Assembly (NCBI GenBank): GCA_026125285.1
Contig: JAHCLO010000003.1
Coordinates: forward strand, 1 to 40,660
Source of the DNA: Verrucomicrobiia bacterium
GTDB lineage: Bacteria > Verrucomicrobiota > Verrucomicrobiia > Limisphaerales > JADLHS01
Length of the DNA: 40,660 nucleotides
Reading direction: 5' to 3'
In this document: positions 31,649 through 40,660 of the stretch, piece after piece
Layout of the letters: every line of letters starts with the position of its first letter
Numbering within the stretch: position 1 is the stretch's first letter
The notes under the pieces: generated by a model
Seen by the model: the letters and a program-made list of their open reading frames with translations, nothing else
Told to the model about the DNA's origin: nothing
Database searches by the model: none
Position numbers and translations under genes: made by a program

Positions 31649-34285
31649 ATGGCGACTGGGTACAATCTCCCGCCTGTGGCCGCGACACTATACGATCTGA
31701 TCCCACGCGACGAGAACGTGGGCAATGACGCCTTGCTCGGACGATTCCTGGAATACGCCGAGCACAAACGACTCACGCTTTATCCGGCGCAAGAAGAAGC
31801 CATTCTCGAACTTTACGAAGGCCGGAACGTCATCCTGAACACGCCCACCGGCTCGGGAAAGTCGCTGGTGGCGACGGCGCTACACTTTCAGTCCATCGCG
31901 CAAGGTCGCCGGTCGGTGTACACCTGTCCGATCAAGGCGCTGGTGAACGAGAAGTGGCGCGCGCTGTGTCAAGAGTTTGGGCCGGACAACGTGGGTCTGG
32001 CCACCGGTGACGCCACGGTAAATCGCGATGCGCCCATTCTTTGTTGCACCGCTGAAATCCTCGCCAACCTCGCTTTGCGCGAAGGTGATCAAGCCGCCCT
32101 GGCGGACGTAGTGATGGACGAGTTCCACTGGTATGCCGACCGTGATCGCGGCGTGGCGTGGCAGGTGCCGTTGCTCACGCTGCCGCAAGCGCGCTTCCTG
32201 CTGATGTCCGCCACGCTGGGCGACACGGAGTTCTTTGAGCAGGTACTGACGAAGCGCACCGGGCGGGCGACGGTGACGGTGAAATCAGCGGTGCGCCCGG
32301 TGCCGCTGGCGTTTGCCTATGCTGAAATCCCTCTGGCCCAAACCCTCGAAAACCTCGCGGCCGAGCGCAAGGTGCCGGTGTACGTGGTTCACTTCACCCA
32401 ACTGGAGGCGGCGCAAAGCGCGCAGGATTTCACCAGCCTGAACGTCTGCACGCGCGAGGAGAAGAACGCGATTGCGAACGAGCTTGCCGGCTTCAAGTTC
32501 ACCAGCCCGTACGGACCGGAAATCCGCAAGTGGCTCAAGCATGGCATCGGCATTCACCACGCAGGACTGTTGCCGAAGTATCGCGCGCTGGTCGAGCAAC
32601 TCGCCCAACAGGGCCTGCTGAAAATCATTTGCGGCACCGACACGCTCGGCGTGGGCATCAACGTGCCGATCCGGACGGTACTGTTCACGCGCTTGTGCAA
32701 GTTCGACGGACAGAAGACCGGCATTCTGAGCGCGCGGGATTTTCATCAAATCAGCGGACGCGCAGGCCGCAAGGGCTTTGATGATCAGGGTTGGGTGGTG
32801 GCGCAGGCGCCGGAGCACATGGTCGAGAATCTCAAGCTTGAAGAAAAGGCCGCTCGCGGGGGGAAGAAGGCCGTAAAGCGCAAAGCGCCGGAGCACAATT
32901 TTGTGAACTGGGACGTGAAGACGTTCCAGCGCCTGATCGCCGCGCAACCGGAACGGCTCGCCTCACGTTTTCAGGTGTCGCACGCGATGCTGCTCAACGT
33001 CCTGAGCCGCGAGGGCGACGGTTGCCGGGCCATGCAACAACTGATCCGCGATTGTCACGAAACGCCCAGACAGAAGAAGGAACACACCAAACGGGCGTGG
33101 CAGTTGTTCCGGTCGCTGGTGGAGCGCAAGATCATTGAAATCGTTCCGCCGGCAGACCAAAAGGCAACGAGGGTTGACGAAACTGTGTCCCACGTGGGAC
33201 AAGAATCCGCTCGACTTTCCCGTCGCCACCAACTCCGCGTCAACGTCGAGTTGCAGGATGATTTCTCAATGGACCAGACGCTCTCACTCTACCTGCTGGA
33301 AACGATCCCGCTGGTGGACCCACAGCAGCCCGATTACGCACTGGTGGTGCTCTCCCTCGTGGAAGCCATCCTCGAAAACCCGGAGATCATCCTGCGCAAG
33401 CAACTCGATAAAGTGAAGGGGCAGGCCGTGGCGGCGATGAAGGCCGAGGGGATCGAATACGAGGAGCGTATGGCCAGATTGGAAGAACTCGAATACCCGA
33501 AGCCCAACCGCGAGTTCATCTACGCCACCTTCAACGCGTTCGCGGACAAACATCCGTGGGTGGGCCAGGAAAACATCCGCCCCAAAAGCATCGCTCGCGA
33601 AATGTTCGAGTCCTTTCGCTCGTTCGCCGACTACATCCGCGACTACGAACTCCAGCGCAGCGAGGGTCTGTTGTTGCGGCACTTGAACAGCGTCTTCAAG
33701 GTGCTGGCCCAAACCGTCCCCGAGGCCGCCAAGGATGATGCGCTGCGCGAAATGGAACTCTACCTCCGCACGATGATCCGCCAGGTGGATTCCAGTCTGC
33801 TGGACGAATGGGAGAAGATGCGCGACCCGAACTACCAGTCCGCCGCCCGCACGGAAGTCCGCCCGCCCGGCGCGGACGAAGCGGCGCCGGATGTTACGCG
33901 CGATGCCAAGGCGTTTACCGCCGCCATCCGCACCCGCATTTTCAGTTTCCTGCGCGGTCTGGTCATAGCGGATTACGAAGCCGCGCTCACGCAACTCAGC
34001 TCCCTGGACGACCCCGACAAAGAGCCGTGGACTCCGGAGCGATTGCGCGCCTGCATGGAGGCGTATCTGGCGGAACACGAACATCTCGGCCTCGACCCGA
34101 ACGCCCGGAACACGCGCCACACGTATGTGATTCCGGCAGAGGACCAGCGCACCTGGCGCGTCCAGCAAATGCTCATTGACCCCGAGGAGCACAATGATTG
34201 GGTCGCCGAGTTCACAGTGGATTTGCCAGCGTCGCGCCAGGCCGGCGAACCGGTGATCAAACTCAACCGGATTGGGAGTTTGTAG
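31649..34285 (+). CDS. Ski2-like DEAD/DEAH helicase with DUF3516
   Basis: An 878-residue superfamily 2 helicase. Motif I TPTGSGKS is at 65-72, Ia/Ib at '[13 protein letters not shown]', motif II DEFH at 157-160, motif III SAT at 187-189, and motif [12 protein letters not shown] near 370-379. The '[18 protein letters not shown]' and '[13 protein letters not shown]' blocks are Ski2/Mtr4-type. The C-terminal half (about 500-870) fits DUF3516, found with this helicase in bacteria. It likely unwinds RNA or RNA-DNA in an ATP-dependent way; the bacterial role is not established. The ATG at 31649 gives '[15 protein letters not shown]', the natural start. It converges on the cytochrome gene with 6 bp between stops. 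Confidence 0.92.
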   Translation: MATGYNLPPVAATLYDLIPRDENVGNDALLGRFLEYAEHKRLTLYPAQEEAILELYEGRNVILNTPTGSGKSLVATALHFQSIAQGRRSVYTCPIKALVNEKWRALCQEFGPDNVGLATGDATVNRDAPILCCTAEILANLALREGDQAALADVVMDEFHWYADRDRGVAWQVPLLTLPQARFLLMSATLGDTEFFEQVLTKRTGRATVTVKSAVRPVPLAFAYAEIPLAQTLENLAAERKVPVYVVHFTQLEAAQSAQDFTSLNVCTREEKNAIANELAGFKFTSPYGPEIRKWLKHGIGIHHAGLLPKYRALVEQLAQQGLLKIICGTDTLGVGINVPIRTVLFTRLCKFDGQKTGILSARDFHQISGRAGRKGFDDQGWVVAQAPEHMVENLKLEEKAARGGKKAVKRKAPEHNFVNWDVKTFQRLIAAQPERLASRFQVSHAMLLNVLSREGDGCRAMQQLIRDCHETPRQKKEHTKRAWQLFRSLVERKIIEIVPPADQKATRVDETVSHVGQESARLSRRHQLRVNVELQDDFSMDQTLSLYLLETIPLVDPQQPDYALVVLSLVEAILENPEIILRKQLDKVKGQAVAAMKAEGIEYEERMARLEELEYPKPNREFIYATFNAFADKHPWVGQENIRPKSIAREMFESFRSFADYIRDYELQRSEGLLLRHLNSVFKVLAQTVPEAAKDDALREMELYLRTMIRQVDSSLLDEWEKMRDPNYQSAARTEVRPPGADEAAPDVTRDAKAFTAAIRTRIFSFLRGLVIADYEAALTQLSSLDDPDKEPWTPERLRACMEAYLAEHEHLGLDPNARNTRHTYVIPAEDQRTWRVQQMLIDPEEHNDWVAEFTVDLPASRQAGEPVIKLNRIGSL

Positions 34286-34291
34286 CGGGCT

Positions 34292-36637
34292 TCAGAACGT
34301 CTTGAGGAATTCAATCAAGGCGCGCTTGTCCTCATCGGACAAGCCGGCGGCGAAGTAGTGGCCCCGGTCTTCCACCCAGTCGGGACTCTTGCTGAGCTTC
34401 AGCAGATCCGGCGCGGCCTCGGTCTCAAACAATTTCCGGGCTTCAGCATCCGAGAGTTTCTCCTTGGTGACGCGTTTGAGGACCCGGTTCATTTTCAACA
34501 GTGCCGAGAGCGTCTGAGTCGGTGGCGCATGGGGATCCAGGTTGCCGAGCAGACTGACCGGCGTGCCGGTGGGAAACGGTCCGATCTTAACGTCGCCGAG
34601 TTTACCGGCGGCAAAGTAGTTCAAAGGCACGAGCACCAATGCCAGGGCGATGGCCGCGCCGCCACAAACGCGGAGGAGAAGGCGGGTGGCCTGGCCATGG
34701 CGGGCACGCGCCAAGCGATAGATGATGACTCCCACCAGGAACACCAGCAGAGGGAGCAGCCAGGGCAACTGGAGAAACAAGCGGGCCCCGGGGACGATGC
34801 CTTCGATCAACACCGGGACAAAAGCCGCCGGGAACATCAGCCAGGTCGGCTGGGTTGTGCGCGCGATGGTGGCCGGCCCAAGCCGCTGTTCCGGCCAGCA
34901 CATCTTGGTAATTGCGTCGTTGAAGGCTTGCATGCGGCCGTCCACGGAGGGGTCGCCGTTGTATTCACCCAGGCCGTTATTGTGCAGGAAAGGCGCGCCG
35001 GCCCAGATGGCCACCAGCGTGGGCACCCGATAAAAGCCGGGGCCGCCCGGAGGCATTTTGAACTTCCAAGTTTTGTCGGCAAAAGGATCATACGCCTCGA
35101 ACTCACCCACGGACGGAGTTTCCTTGTATTTGAACGAGGAGAATTCCTCCCAAATCTGACCGGGAATGGCATTGTTCTGGAGCGCGCGGGCGGGGTTCGT
35201 GCCGAGAAGCGTAACCGGATAACGGGCATCGGTGGAAAGATAGTTGTCTTCGAGAAAGTCGGCTTTCATGACTTCTTCGCGCGCCCATGCGAGGAACGAT
35301 TCACTCCGCGCCCATTCCTCAAAGCGTTCCGGCGGCCGGTCCACGCCGTCGGTGGGGCGCTTGCTGGAATGACAAGCCATGCAGTTCTCGGCGAAAACGA
35401 TTTTCCCGCGATTGAGGAGATTCATGTCGTCCGTCAGGTGCTTGGCGCCACCGGGAGCGTCTTTCAGGGGCATGCGACCACTCGCACGAACCAGATACTT
35501 CGCCAGGTCGAGGGACCGGCGTTCCGTGACCTGCCAATAGACGGAGTTCTTCTGGGCAGTTTCAATGCGGAACGGTTTCTGTTTCCGCAATCCAATGATG
35601 GGATTGTGACAGCGCATCCATTCCTCACTGAAGGTGCCGATGTTCACGAAGACCCGGTTGAGCGCGCCTTGCACCCCAATGGAATCGGCGCCATCCACCA
35701 GCACATGCGGCACTTTTCTGAGTTCGCCGCCATCGGCGGGAATGAGTTGCGCGCCCGGACCAACGCGCTGTTCCGTGGCCACGGTCAGGCGGGCGGCGAC
35801 CTGATAGATGGAGTTGATGATGTTAGGATTGTTGTTGTTGTCCGTAGCGACGATGGACGTGTCCACCGTGCCGGGTTTGGCGGACTTGAGGAGGTGATAA
35901 AGCAAGTTGTCGGGCTTGAGGTCGGCGCCGAATACACCAAGGTTGCGGAAGTACTGGTTGCCAATGGTGCCGGACAGATTGGTCCAGGCGGACTGGTTCG
36001 GGTCGGCTGGTGGATAAAGCGGGTGGGGGGCCACGTGGCAAATGGCACAACTCATCCCCACCCGATAGGGCCGCACCAAATCGGGGTCCTGATAGTAGGA
36101 TGGATCGCTGTAGTAGCGTTCGGCGTTCCAGCGTTGGCGCGCCGTCTCGTCGAAATCAGGATTGGGAAACAGCCGCAGTCCAATGACACCGCTGGAGCGA
36201 CCATAGACCTCCGGGTCCACGCCGGCAGGCTCGGTCTCCACCGGCACATCGAGGTAGAGCCCAAATTCATCAGGACCATCCGCGGCTTTGAATCCCGGTT
36301 CATTGATCAGCCCCATTTGCTGGAAGCGTCGGTCGCGATGGCGGGAATCAACATTCTTGAGCAAATCAATCAAGCCATAGCCGCGCCGCGCCATGAGGTC
36401 CCAGAACCGCTCATTGCCGCCGGTCCACAGCATCCAGGTGTTGCGGCCCTTGATTTCCTCTGGCGTCAATTCGATGCCGCCGTCCATGCCCTTGAAGACG
36501 TCCGCCGTGGCGGTGGGGAAATCATCAGCGGTCTTGCCGGCGGCCATGGCTTCGTCCACAACGTCACGGTGATTGCAGCCGCTCAGGAGCAGCCCCGCGC
36601 AGGCGAGAAACGTGAAGTGGAGAGCGAGAGGTTTCAT
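34292..36637 (-). CDS. Cytochrome c family lipoprotein with C-terminal TM segments
   Basis: A 781-residue protein starting with a lipoprotein signal (lipobox LLSGC, Cys21). Two haem c sites are visible: CAICH at 197-201 and CMACH at 419-423. The region between them resembles periplasmic peroxidase/thiosulfate-type cytochromes only loosely. Two hydrophobic stretches near 640-690 ('LQLPWLLPLLVFLVGVIIY', 'LLLRVCGGAAIALALVLVP') are likely transmembrane helices. The C-terminal 100 residues ('LSDEDKRALIEFLKTF') look like the end of a cytochrome c domain without its own CxxCH. It carries electrons or oxidises a substrate in the periplasm. The ATG at 36637 is preferred to that at 36664, which overlaps the upstream gene. 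It is last in a four-gene operon with an NDH-2-like enzyme. Confidence 0.85.
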   Translation of the reverse strand: MKPLALHFTFLACAGLLLSGCNHRDVVDEAMAAGKTADDFPTATADVFKGMDGGIELTPEEIKGRNTWMLWTGGNERFWDLMARRGYGLIDLLKNVDSRHRDRRFQQMGLINEPGFKAADGPDEFGLYLDVPVETEPAGVDPEVYGRSSGVIGLRLFPNPDFDETARQRWNAERYYSDPSYYQDPDLVRPYRVGMSCAICHVAPHPLYPPADPNQSAWTNLSGTIGNQYFRNLGVFGADLKPDNLLYHLLKSAKPGTVDTSIVATDNNNNPNIINSIYQVAARLTVATEQRVGPGAQLIPADGGELRKVPHVLVDGADSIGVQGALNRVFVNIGTFSEEWMRCHNPIIGLRKQKPFRIETAQKNSVYWQVTERRSLDLAKYLVRASGRMPLKDAPGGAKHLTDDMNLLNRGKIVFAENCMACHSSKRPTDGVDRPPERFEEWARSESFLAWAREEVMKADFLEDNYLSTDARYPVTLLGTNPARALQNNAIPGQIWEEFSSFKYKETPSVGEFEAYDPFADKTWKFKMPPGGPGFYRVPTLVAIWAGAPFLHNNGLGEYNGDPSVDGRMQAFNDAITKMCWPEQRLGPATIARTTQPTWLMFPAAFVPVLIEGIVPGARLFLQLPWLLPLLVFLVGVIIYRLARARHGQATRLLLRVCGGAAIALALVLVPLNYFAAGKLGDVKIGPFPTGTPVSLLGNLDPHAPPTQTLSALLKMNRVLKRVTKEKLSDAEARKLFETEAAPDLLKLSKSPDWVEDRGHYFAAGLSDEDKRALIEFLKTF

Positions 36638-36647
36638 GGGATTGGAT

Positions 36648-38294
36648 TCAGGATTTGGGTTCATATTGCGAACTGAAAGTACGGGCGATCTCGTGACTGG
36701 ATTCGCTCAACGCCAGGGCGGCTTCCCGCTGGACATGGAGCAATTCAACCCGGGTGCGAGCGCGCACCGTGGCGGTACGGCGAATTCCGCGAAACACGGC
36801 AACTTCGCCAAAGTGATCACCGGCTTTAAGTGTGGCAACCACTTCGGGGTCGGAACCGGCGGCACGTTGCTTGAGCACCTCCACTTCGCCGGCTCGGATG
36901 ATGAAAAGGCTCTGGCCCACGTCACCTTCCCGGATGATTTCCTGTTGCGGCTCGTACATGACGGGGGTCACCAGGACTGGCCGATGCACGTTCATGTTGA
37001 CAAGGTCGCGCCCGAAGAACGGCAGCAGAAGCCAATCGAGCACGAGACGCCACTTCTTTTCCACCGCCGGCAAGTAGCGGATCATGAAGAACCGCCAGGC
37101 GAGGTATCCCATCAGCCCGCGAATCGGGACGCCTTTAAGATGCGCGGCTGCCCGATGGTGTCCCAGTGTGCAGGCATCTCCCAAGCCGGTGAAGCGGTAA
37201 GGTCGCGGCGACCATCCGCTAAGTGTGGCTTTCAGATTCTTTGCCAGTTGGCGACCGGCAGTCATCGCCCAAATGGCCAGCGGCGGGCAGGTCCCGCCCT
37301 TGGGATGCGGTACCGCGGCGCAGTCACCCGCCGCCCAAACATCCGGCACACCTTTCATGCGCAGGAACTCGTCCGTGATCACGCGTCCCAAGCGGTCACG
37401 CTCCGCGGGGAAAAGGTCAACCACCGGCGCCGGCGCCGTACCCGTGCAACTGATGATGGTGCGGGTCGGAATGCGCTCGCCGTTGTCGAGCACGGCCTCC
37501 TCGGGCGTGGCGGCCCCCAGTCGAATGCCCAGCTTGAGCCGAAGGTGCGGGTGGCTGGTGATGGCTCCTTGGGCATACGCCTGCAACTTCGGAAAGTGGC
37601 TGCCCAGTTCGGGCAAGATGCGTTCACCGGAATGGATCACGGTGATGCGGATCTTCTCCACCGGCACGTTGGGAAAACGACGGCGTGCCAGCGTGGGAAG
37701 ATACTCCGCCAACTCGCCCGCGACCTCAACGCCGGCGTAATTAGCGCCGACGACGACAAAGTTGAGCAGTCGCTCAAGCTCCGCCGAATCCGTCTCGATA
37801 TCCGCCAACTCCAGCATGGTGAGGAGATGGTTTCGGACCTGGAGAATATCGGGAAACGCCTTGAGCCGCATGGTGTGCTCGGCGATGCCGGGAAAGCGTT
37901 TCAGGTCCTCGACGGAACCGACGCCAACGATCAAGTGATCGTAGCTCACGCTGAACTCCTTGCCGTCGAGCTTGCGGCTGAACGTCACGGTGCGGCGTTG
38001 CAGGTCAATGTCCTTGATCTCGCCATTGCAGAACTGGGCGTGCTTGAAGAGCCGGCGCGAGGAACTGAGGAGGGTGCCGGGCTGCAATTTACCGGCGAGC
38101 ATTTCCGGAACGAGACCGTGAAAACAGTGGTAGTTGTTCCGGTCAATGACCGTCATGCGCACGCGTTTCCGGCGAATCCAACCGGCGAGTTCGCGGTACG
38201 CGTAGAACGTCGCGTAGCCGCTGCCCAGCGCCACGATATGGGGAATGGCCGATGACCCGGCCGGTTCGTGTTTCAAGGATTCAGGTGAGGCCAT
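36648..38294 (-). CDS. NDH-2-like FAD oxidoreductase with C-terminal cNMP domain
   Basis: A 548-residue protein. Residues 18-430 form a two-dinucleotide-binding-domain oxidoreductase: FAD site 'ALGSGYATFYAY' (22-33), NAD(P)H site 'VVVGANYAGVEVAGE' (180-194) and the closing FAD motif 'VWAAGDCA' (319-326). It resembles type II NADH dehydrogenases. Residues about 437-540 form a cyclic-nucleotide-binding-like domain ('EIIREGDVGQSLFIIRAGEV', 'GDHFGEVAVFRGIRRTATV') with the GE and R-T-A residues of the phosphate-binding cassette, so ligand control is plausible. The fusion is uncommon. It lies between a patatin (12 bp upstream) and the cytochrome gene (10 bp downstream), so respiratory electron transfer is likely. 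Confidence 0.87.
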   Translation of the reverse strand: MASPESLKHEPAGSSAIPHIVALGSGYATFYAYRELAGWIRRKRVRMTVIDRNNYHCFHGLVPEMLAGKLQPGTLLSSSRRLFKHAQFCNGEIKDIDLQRRTVTFSRKLDGKEFSVSYDHLIVGVGSVEDLKRFPGIAEHTMRLKAFPDILQVRNHLLTMLELADIETDSAELERLLNFVVVGANYAGVEVAGELAEYLPTLARRRFPNVPVEKIRITVIHSGERILPELGSHFPKLQAYAQGAITSHPHLRLKLGIRLGAATPEEAVLDNGERIPTRTIISCTGTAPAPVVDLFPAERDRLGRVITDEFLRMKGVPDVWAAGDCAAVPHPKGGTCPPLAIWAMTAGRQLAKNLKATLSGWSPRPYRFTGLGDACTLGHHRAAAHLKGVPIRGLMGYLAWRFFMIRYLPAVEKKWRLVLDWLLLPFFGRDLVNMNVHRPVLVTPVMYEPQQEIIREGDVGQSLFIIRAGEVEVLKQRAAGSDPEVVATLKAGDHFGEVAVFRGIRRTATVRARTRVELLHVQREAALALSESSHEIARTFSSQYEPKS

Positions 38295-38306
38295 GGATGG
38301 TGCGTG

Positions 38307-40172
38307 TTAACTGGAAACCGGCGCCGCCCCGCTCAGAACTCCAAGTGAACTATTGGTCTGCGAAAACCCCGGCGACGAACGGACGTCGCCTGCGTCCGGC
38401 AGGGATGGGAGTTTCTCCCGCAGAGCTGGCAGTGTGGCCATGGCAGCTTGGTAGCCGCGTTCCACCAGATCCTCGATTGCGTGCCAGTCGAACATCTTGA
38501 ATCCTTGCACGGTGGGGCGCACACAACAATCGGCCAGGGCACGCACCTGATTCTTCTTACTGACGCTGGTCATTTCGGTGGTGCGCAGCATGACATCGAA
38601 CATGCTGGGAAATTGCTCGGAGGACTGGCGATGGCGCAACCAATTGGCCGCCACCTCCCAACCGCTGGGCCGACCCTGGAAACCACCGCTGAGTTTCAGG
38701 TCAACTTCAGGGCTGACATCCACTGCGATGACATAGCCCGCGCCCGCTTCCCGGGCCACGTCCACCGGGAGGTTGTTGAGGAATCCACCGTCCACGTACA
38801 GCTCCCCTTGGTCCACCAACGGCGGCGCCATGCCGGGAATGGAAACGCTGGCGCCGAGCCATTTCGAGAGTGGTCCTTGACGATGGATGACGGAGGCGGC
38901 TTGCGTGAGGTTGCAGCTCATGCAAAAAAAGCTCAAAGGCAGGTCTTCAATTTGAATCTCACCGAACAAGTTCGCCAACAACCTTTCGTAGCGCGCCGCG
39001 CGGATGATGGATTGCAGCGGCAGTGTGTAATCGTGGAGTCTGCCGCCCTCCACAAAGCTCCGGCGCATGTCGGCCACGGCGCGGCGCCAGTCCTGATGCA
39101 GCGCGAAGTGACCGCCAATGACCGCCCCCATGCTGGTACCGCCCACGCGGTCCACTGGGATGCGCAGTTCTTCAATGGCCTTGAGGACGCCAATCTCGGC
39201 AAAACCACGCGCTCCGCCACCGCCCAGAACCAGGGTCACATCCTGCCCCAGAAATATCCGTGCGACCCGGGCGACGTCGGGAACAGAGTCAAGACGGATA
39301 TGGTGGTGACCAGCCACCGGCAGGGCCTCGAGCCAACGCTGGGTGCCGGAACAGGGGAATTGCTCGTGAACCAAAACGAGTTCAAGCCGGGGTCGCGCCG
39401 CCGGTTCGCTCAGACTGGTCAACTCGCGTTTCAGCGTTGTCAACTCTGAGTCCTCTCGGGCCGTGCCAAGCACAATAACGATATCCGCTTGTCGCAGGCA
39501 GCGGCGGCGCCAAGCCGTCAGCGCGGTTTCCCCCTGCAGGATGAGGAAGCTGTTGAGTTGTTCCTGCTCATCCAGCCAATGGGCCAAGCGGCGGTCGCCA
39601 TCGGAGAACCCAGTTCCGGCCACCGCCAGTTCCGCCGGTAGCGTCTGGGATTGTAGAAGACACGCCGGCCGGTTGGCCGACAGGCAATCCCGCAGCGTCT
39701 GGCAAAACCACGAAAGGGGAACGGACTCACTGGCCGGAATCACTGCCAAGGTCAACCGCTGTGGCGCGCTTGCAGCGGGACGGTTGCTGGTATCCAGTCG
39801 CCGGGTGATAACGCGCATGATGTCCAGCATCGGTTGCGGATGCTCCCGGATCAGCCGATCGAAGTCCTTCTGTGCAACTTGAATCAATTCGCTGTCGCGG
39901 ATGGCGACGACGGTAGCGCTCCGGAGGCTGCCCCCCAGCAACGCCATCTCGCCGACACATTCCCCGTGACCAACCTCACCCAGGAGGCGCTGACGCGGCG
40001 TGTTGTAATGTTGGAGGACGCGCAGGCGACCACGGCGAACCACGTACAGGCAATCGCCAGGATCATTCTCCCGGAAAACCACCTGCCCGTGCGGAACCAG
40101 AAGCCGTGGGAAACCACCGGCATCACGCCCGGGAAACGTGACGGTTTCAACCAATTGGAGAAGGGTGGACAT
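38307..40172 (-). CDS. cNMP-binding patatin-like phospholipase (NTE family)
   Basis: A 621-residue protein. Residues about 25-125 are a cyclic-nucleotide-binding domain ('VVFRENDPGDCLYVVRRGRL', 'GECVGEMALLGGSLRSATVV') with GE and R-S-A conserved. A middle region of about 170 residues has a Rossmann-like layout ('DIVIVLGTARED', 'LELVLVHE'). The patatin domain (about 312-500) has the oxyanion loop GGGGARG (317-323), the nucleophile S347 in GTSMG, and D461 in DGG, completing the Ser-Asp dyad. It resembles NTE-type lysophospholipases and RssA-like proteins. No TM or signal is seen, so it acts at the inner membrane face. It is in an operon with the next two genes. Confidence 0.92.
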   Translation of the reverse strand: MSTLLQLVETVTFPGRDAGGFPRLLVPHGQVVFRENDPGDCLYVVRRGRLRVLQHYNTPRQRLLGEVGHGECVGEMALLGGSLRSATVVAIRDSELIQVAQKDFDRLIREHPQPMLDIMRVITRRLDTSNRPAASAPQRLTLAVIPASESVPLSWFCQTLRDCLSANRPACLLQSQTLPAELAVAGTGFSDGDRRLAHWLDEQEQLNSFLILQGETALTAWRRRCLRQADIVIVLGTAREDSELTTLKRELTSLSEPAARPRLELVLVHEQFPCSGTQRWLEALPVAGHHHIRLDSVPDVARVARIFLGQDVTLVLGGGGARGFAEIGVLKAIEELRIPVDRVGGTSMGAVIGGHFALHQDWRRAVADMRRSFVEGGRLHDYTLPLQSIIRAARYERLLANLFGEIQIEDLPLSFFCMSCNLTQAASVIHRQGPLSKWLGASVSIPGMAPPLVDQGELYVDGGFLNNLPVDVAREAGAGYVIAVDVSPEVDLKLSGGFQGRPSGWEVAANWLRHRQSSEQFPSMFDVMLRTTEMTSVSKKNQVRALADCCVRPTVQGFKMFDWHAIEDLVERGYQAAMATLPALREKLPSLPDAGDVRSSPGFSQTNSSLGVLSGAAPVSS

Positions 40173-40192
40173 CGGTTATTGTGGGCGGCTGA

Positions 40193-40660
40193 TCAGAGCG
40201 GTTGAGTTGGCGGGAGGTAACGCGCCAGGCGTTTGATGTTCAAGAGGTGATCATAGCTGACGTTGTCAGTGGTGGAATTGCCACCGAAGGTGCCGCACCC
40301 CAGTGTGAACGAAGGCACCAGTCCAGTGGTAAAACCGATGACCCCCTGCGTGGCCGGGGAGTTGACCAGAATGCGGCTGGCGGGCATCAGACTCGCAAAG
40401 CGGTCAATCCAGGCTGGATGCTGACTATGGATGACGGCTGTGTGGCCTTTGCCTTGAATTTCCAGCAAGCGCAGGGACGCCTCCAGGCCGGCCGCTTCGT
40501 CCGCCACGCGAAACAGCCCGAGGACCGGGGCCATTTTCTCGCGGGCCATGACGCTGTTCGCGGCGATCCCTTGAGTGGGAACAACCATCACGCGGATGGG
40601 GTGGGGGCGGGTGATGCCAGCCGCCTCAGCCAGTGTTTGAGCATCCACGCCGATGGTCTT
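40193..40660 (-). CDS. CoA-acylating aldehyde dehydrogenase, C-terminal part
   Basis: The frame runs to the window edge, so only the last 155 residues are visible. They match the C-terminal part of the EutE/PduP/AdhE-type aldehyde dehydrogenases: 'MAREKMAPVLGLFRVAD', 'GKGHTAVIHSQ', 'RILVNSPATQGVIGFTTGL', 'TLGCGTFGGNSTTDNV' and the closing 'HLLNIKRLA'. Such enzymes interconvert aldehydes and acyl-CoA with NAD. The catalytic Cys lies outside the window. It is first of the visible genes of the minus-strand operon, 20 bp before the patatin gene. Whether it is a free dehydrogenase or part of a larger protein cannot be seen; the C-terminus at 40193 argues against an AdhE fusion. Confidence 0.87.
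   Translation of the reverse strand, partial: KTIGVDAQTLAEAAGITRPHPIRVMVVPTQGIAANSVMAREKMAPVLGLFRVADEAAGLEASLRLLEIQGKGHTAVIHSQHPAWIDRFASLMPASRILVNSPATQGVIGFTTGLVPSFTLGCGTFGGNSTTDNVSYDHLLNIKRLARYLPPTQPL

Noticed and set aside
34358..36676. A 772-codon open frame antisense to the cytochrome gene
   Set aside because: The minus-strand frame has CxxCH motifs, a lipobox and operon context; the plus-strand frame has no recognisable domain and arises from GC-rich codon bias.
36573..38255. A 560-codon open frame antisense to the NDH-2-like gene
   Set aside because: The minus strand encodes clear FAD/NAD motifs and a cNMP domain; the antisense product is Arg/His-rich without family resemblance.

Overview
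The window looks like a chromosomal segment of a moderately GC-rich member of the Verrucomicrobiota, probably the Pedosphaera/Limisphaera side of the phylum. This is judged from protein families only; there is no rRNA here. The signs are an ECF sigma factor next to a Ser/Thr kinase with a WD40-type extracellular half, a secreted protein with the 'GGAYSLSGTIEQPGAG...GGMYSLTGGFW' motif, several large exported repeat proteins, a DUF1080 protein, and short palindromic elements inserted in frame in genes.

Layout. 1-5.6 kb: housekeeping-type genes (partial DUF5069 protein, J-domain co-chaperone, small secreted protein, B12-type radical SAM protein, RRM RNA-binding protein with a structured leader and terminator, infA, small Cys-rich protein). 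5.7-10.7 kb: a lipoprotein gene that begins with a copy of the first 19 codons of lysS; lysS itself, enlarged to 668 residues by a palindromic element and a low-GC segment; then a patchwork of two toxin-antitoxin modules and broken copies of the lysS 3' end. 10.7-26 kb: a phosphodiester-glycosidase-like protein, an ECF sigma factor, a membrane Ser/Thr kinase with a beta-propeller, and a run of exported proteins (anchor/adhesin-like, tail-fibre-like, thermolysin-type protease, Kelch, FG-GAP remnant, 13-repeat propeller). 26.3-28.2 kb: a GAF-PAS-AAA+ sigma-54 activator. 28.2-30.6 kb: an accessory patch beside tRNA-Leu(UAA), with a hicAB-like module plus a third coupled gene, a truncated AAA ATPase and a broken tyrosine integrase. 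30.7-40.7 kb: DUF1080 protein, Ski2-like helicase, and a four-gene minus-strand operon (aldehyde dehydrogenase, cNMP-patatin, NDH-2-like oxidoreductase with cNMP domain, cytochrome c lipoprotein).

The most interesting system is the 11.7-26 kb block. A bipartite motif, TGATCC-N17-CGTATGTG, occurs four times with exactly the same spacer and always 30-32 nt before a start codon: ahead of the kinase, a two-TM protein, the exported-protein operon and the 13-repeat propeller. It looks like the promoter of one regulon, most simply read by the neighbouring ECF sigma factor and tuned by the kinase, that controls a set of exported beta-propellers, a tail-fibre-like protein and a metalloprotease. The second theme is genome plasticity: two unrelated palindromic elements translated in frame inside lysS and the kinase, and repeated rearrangement around lysS.
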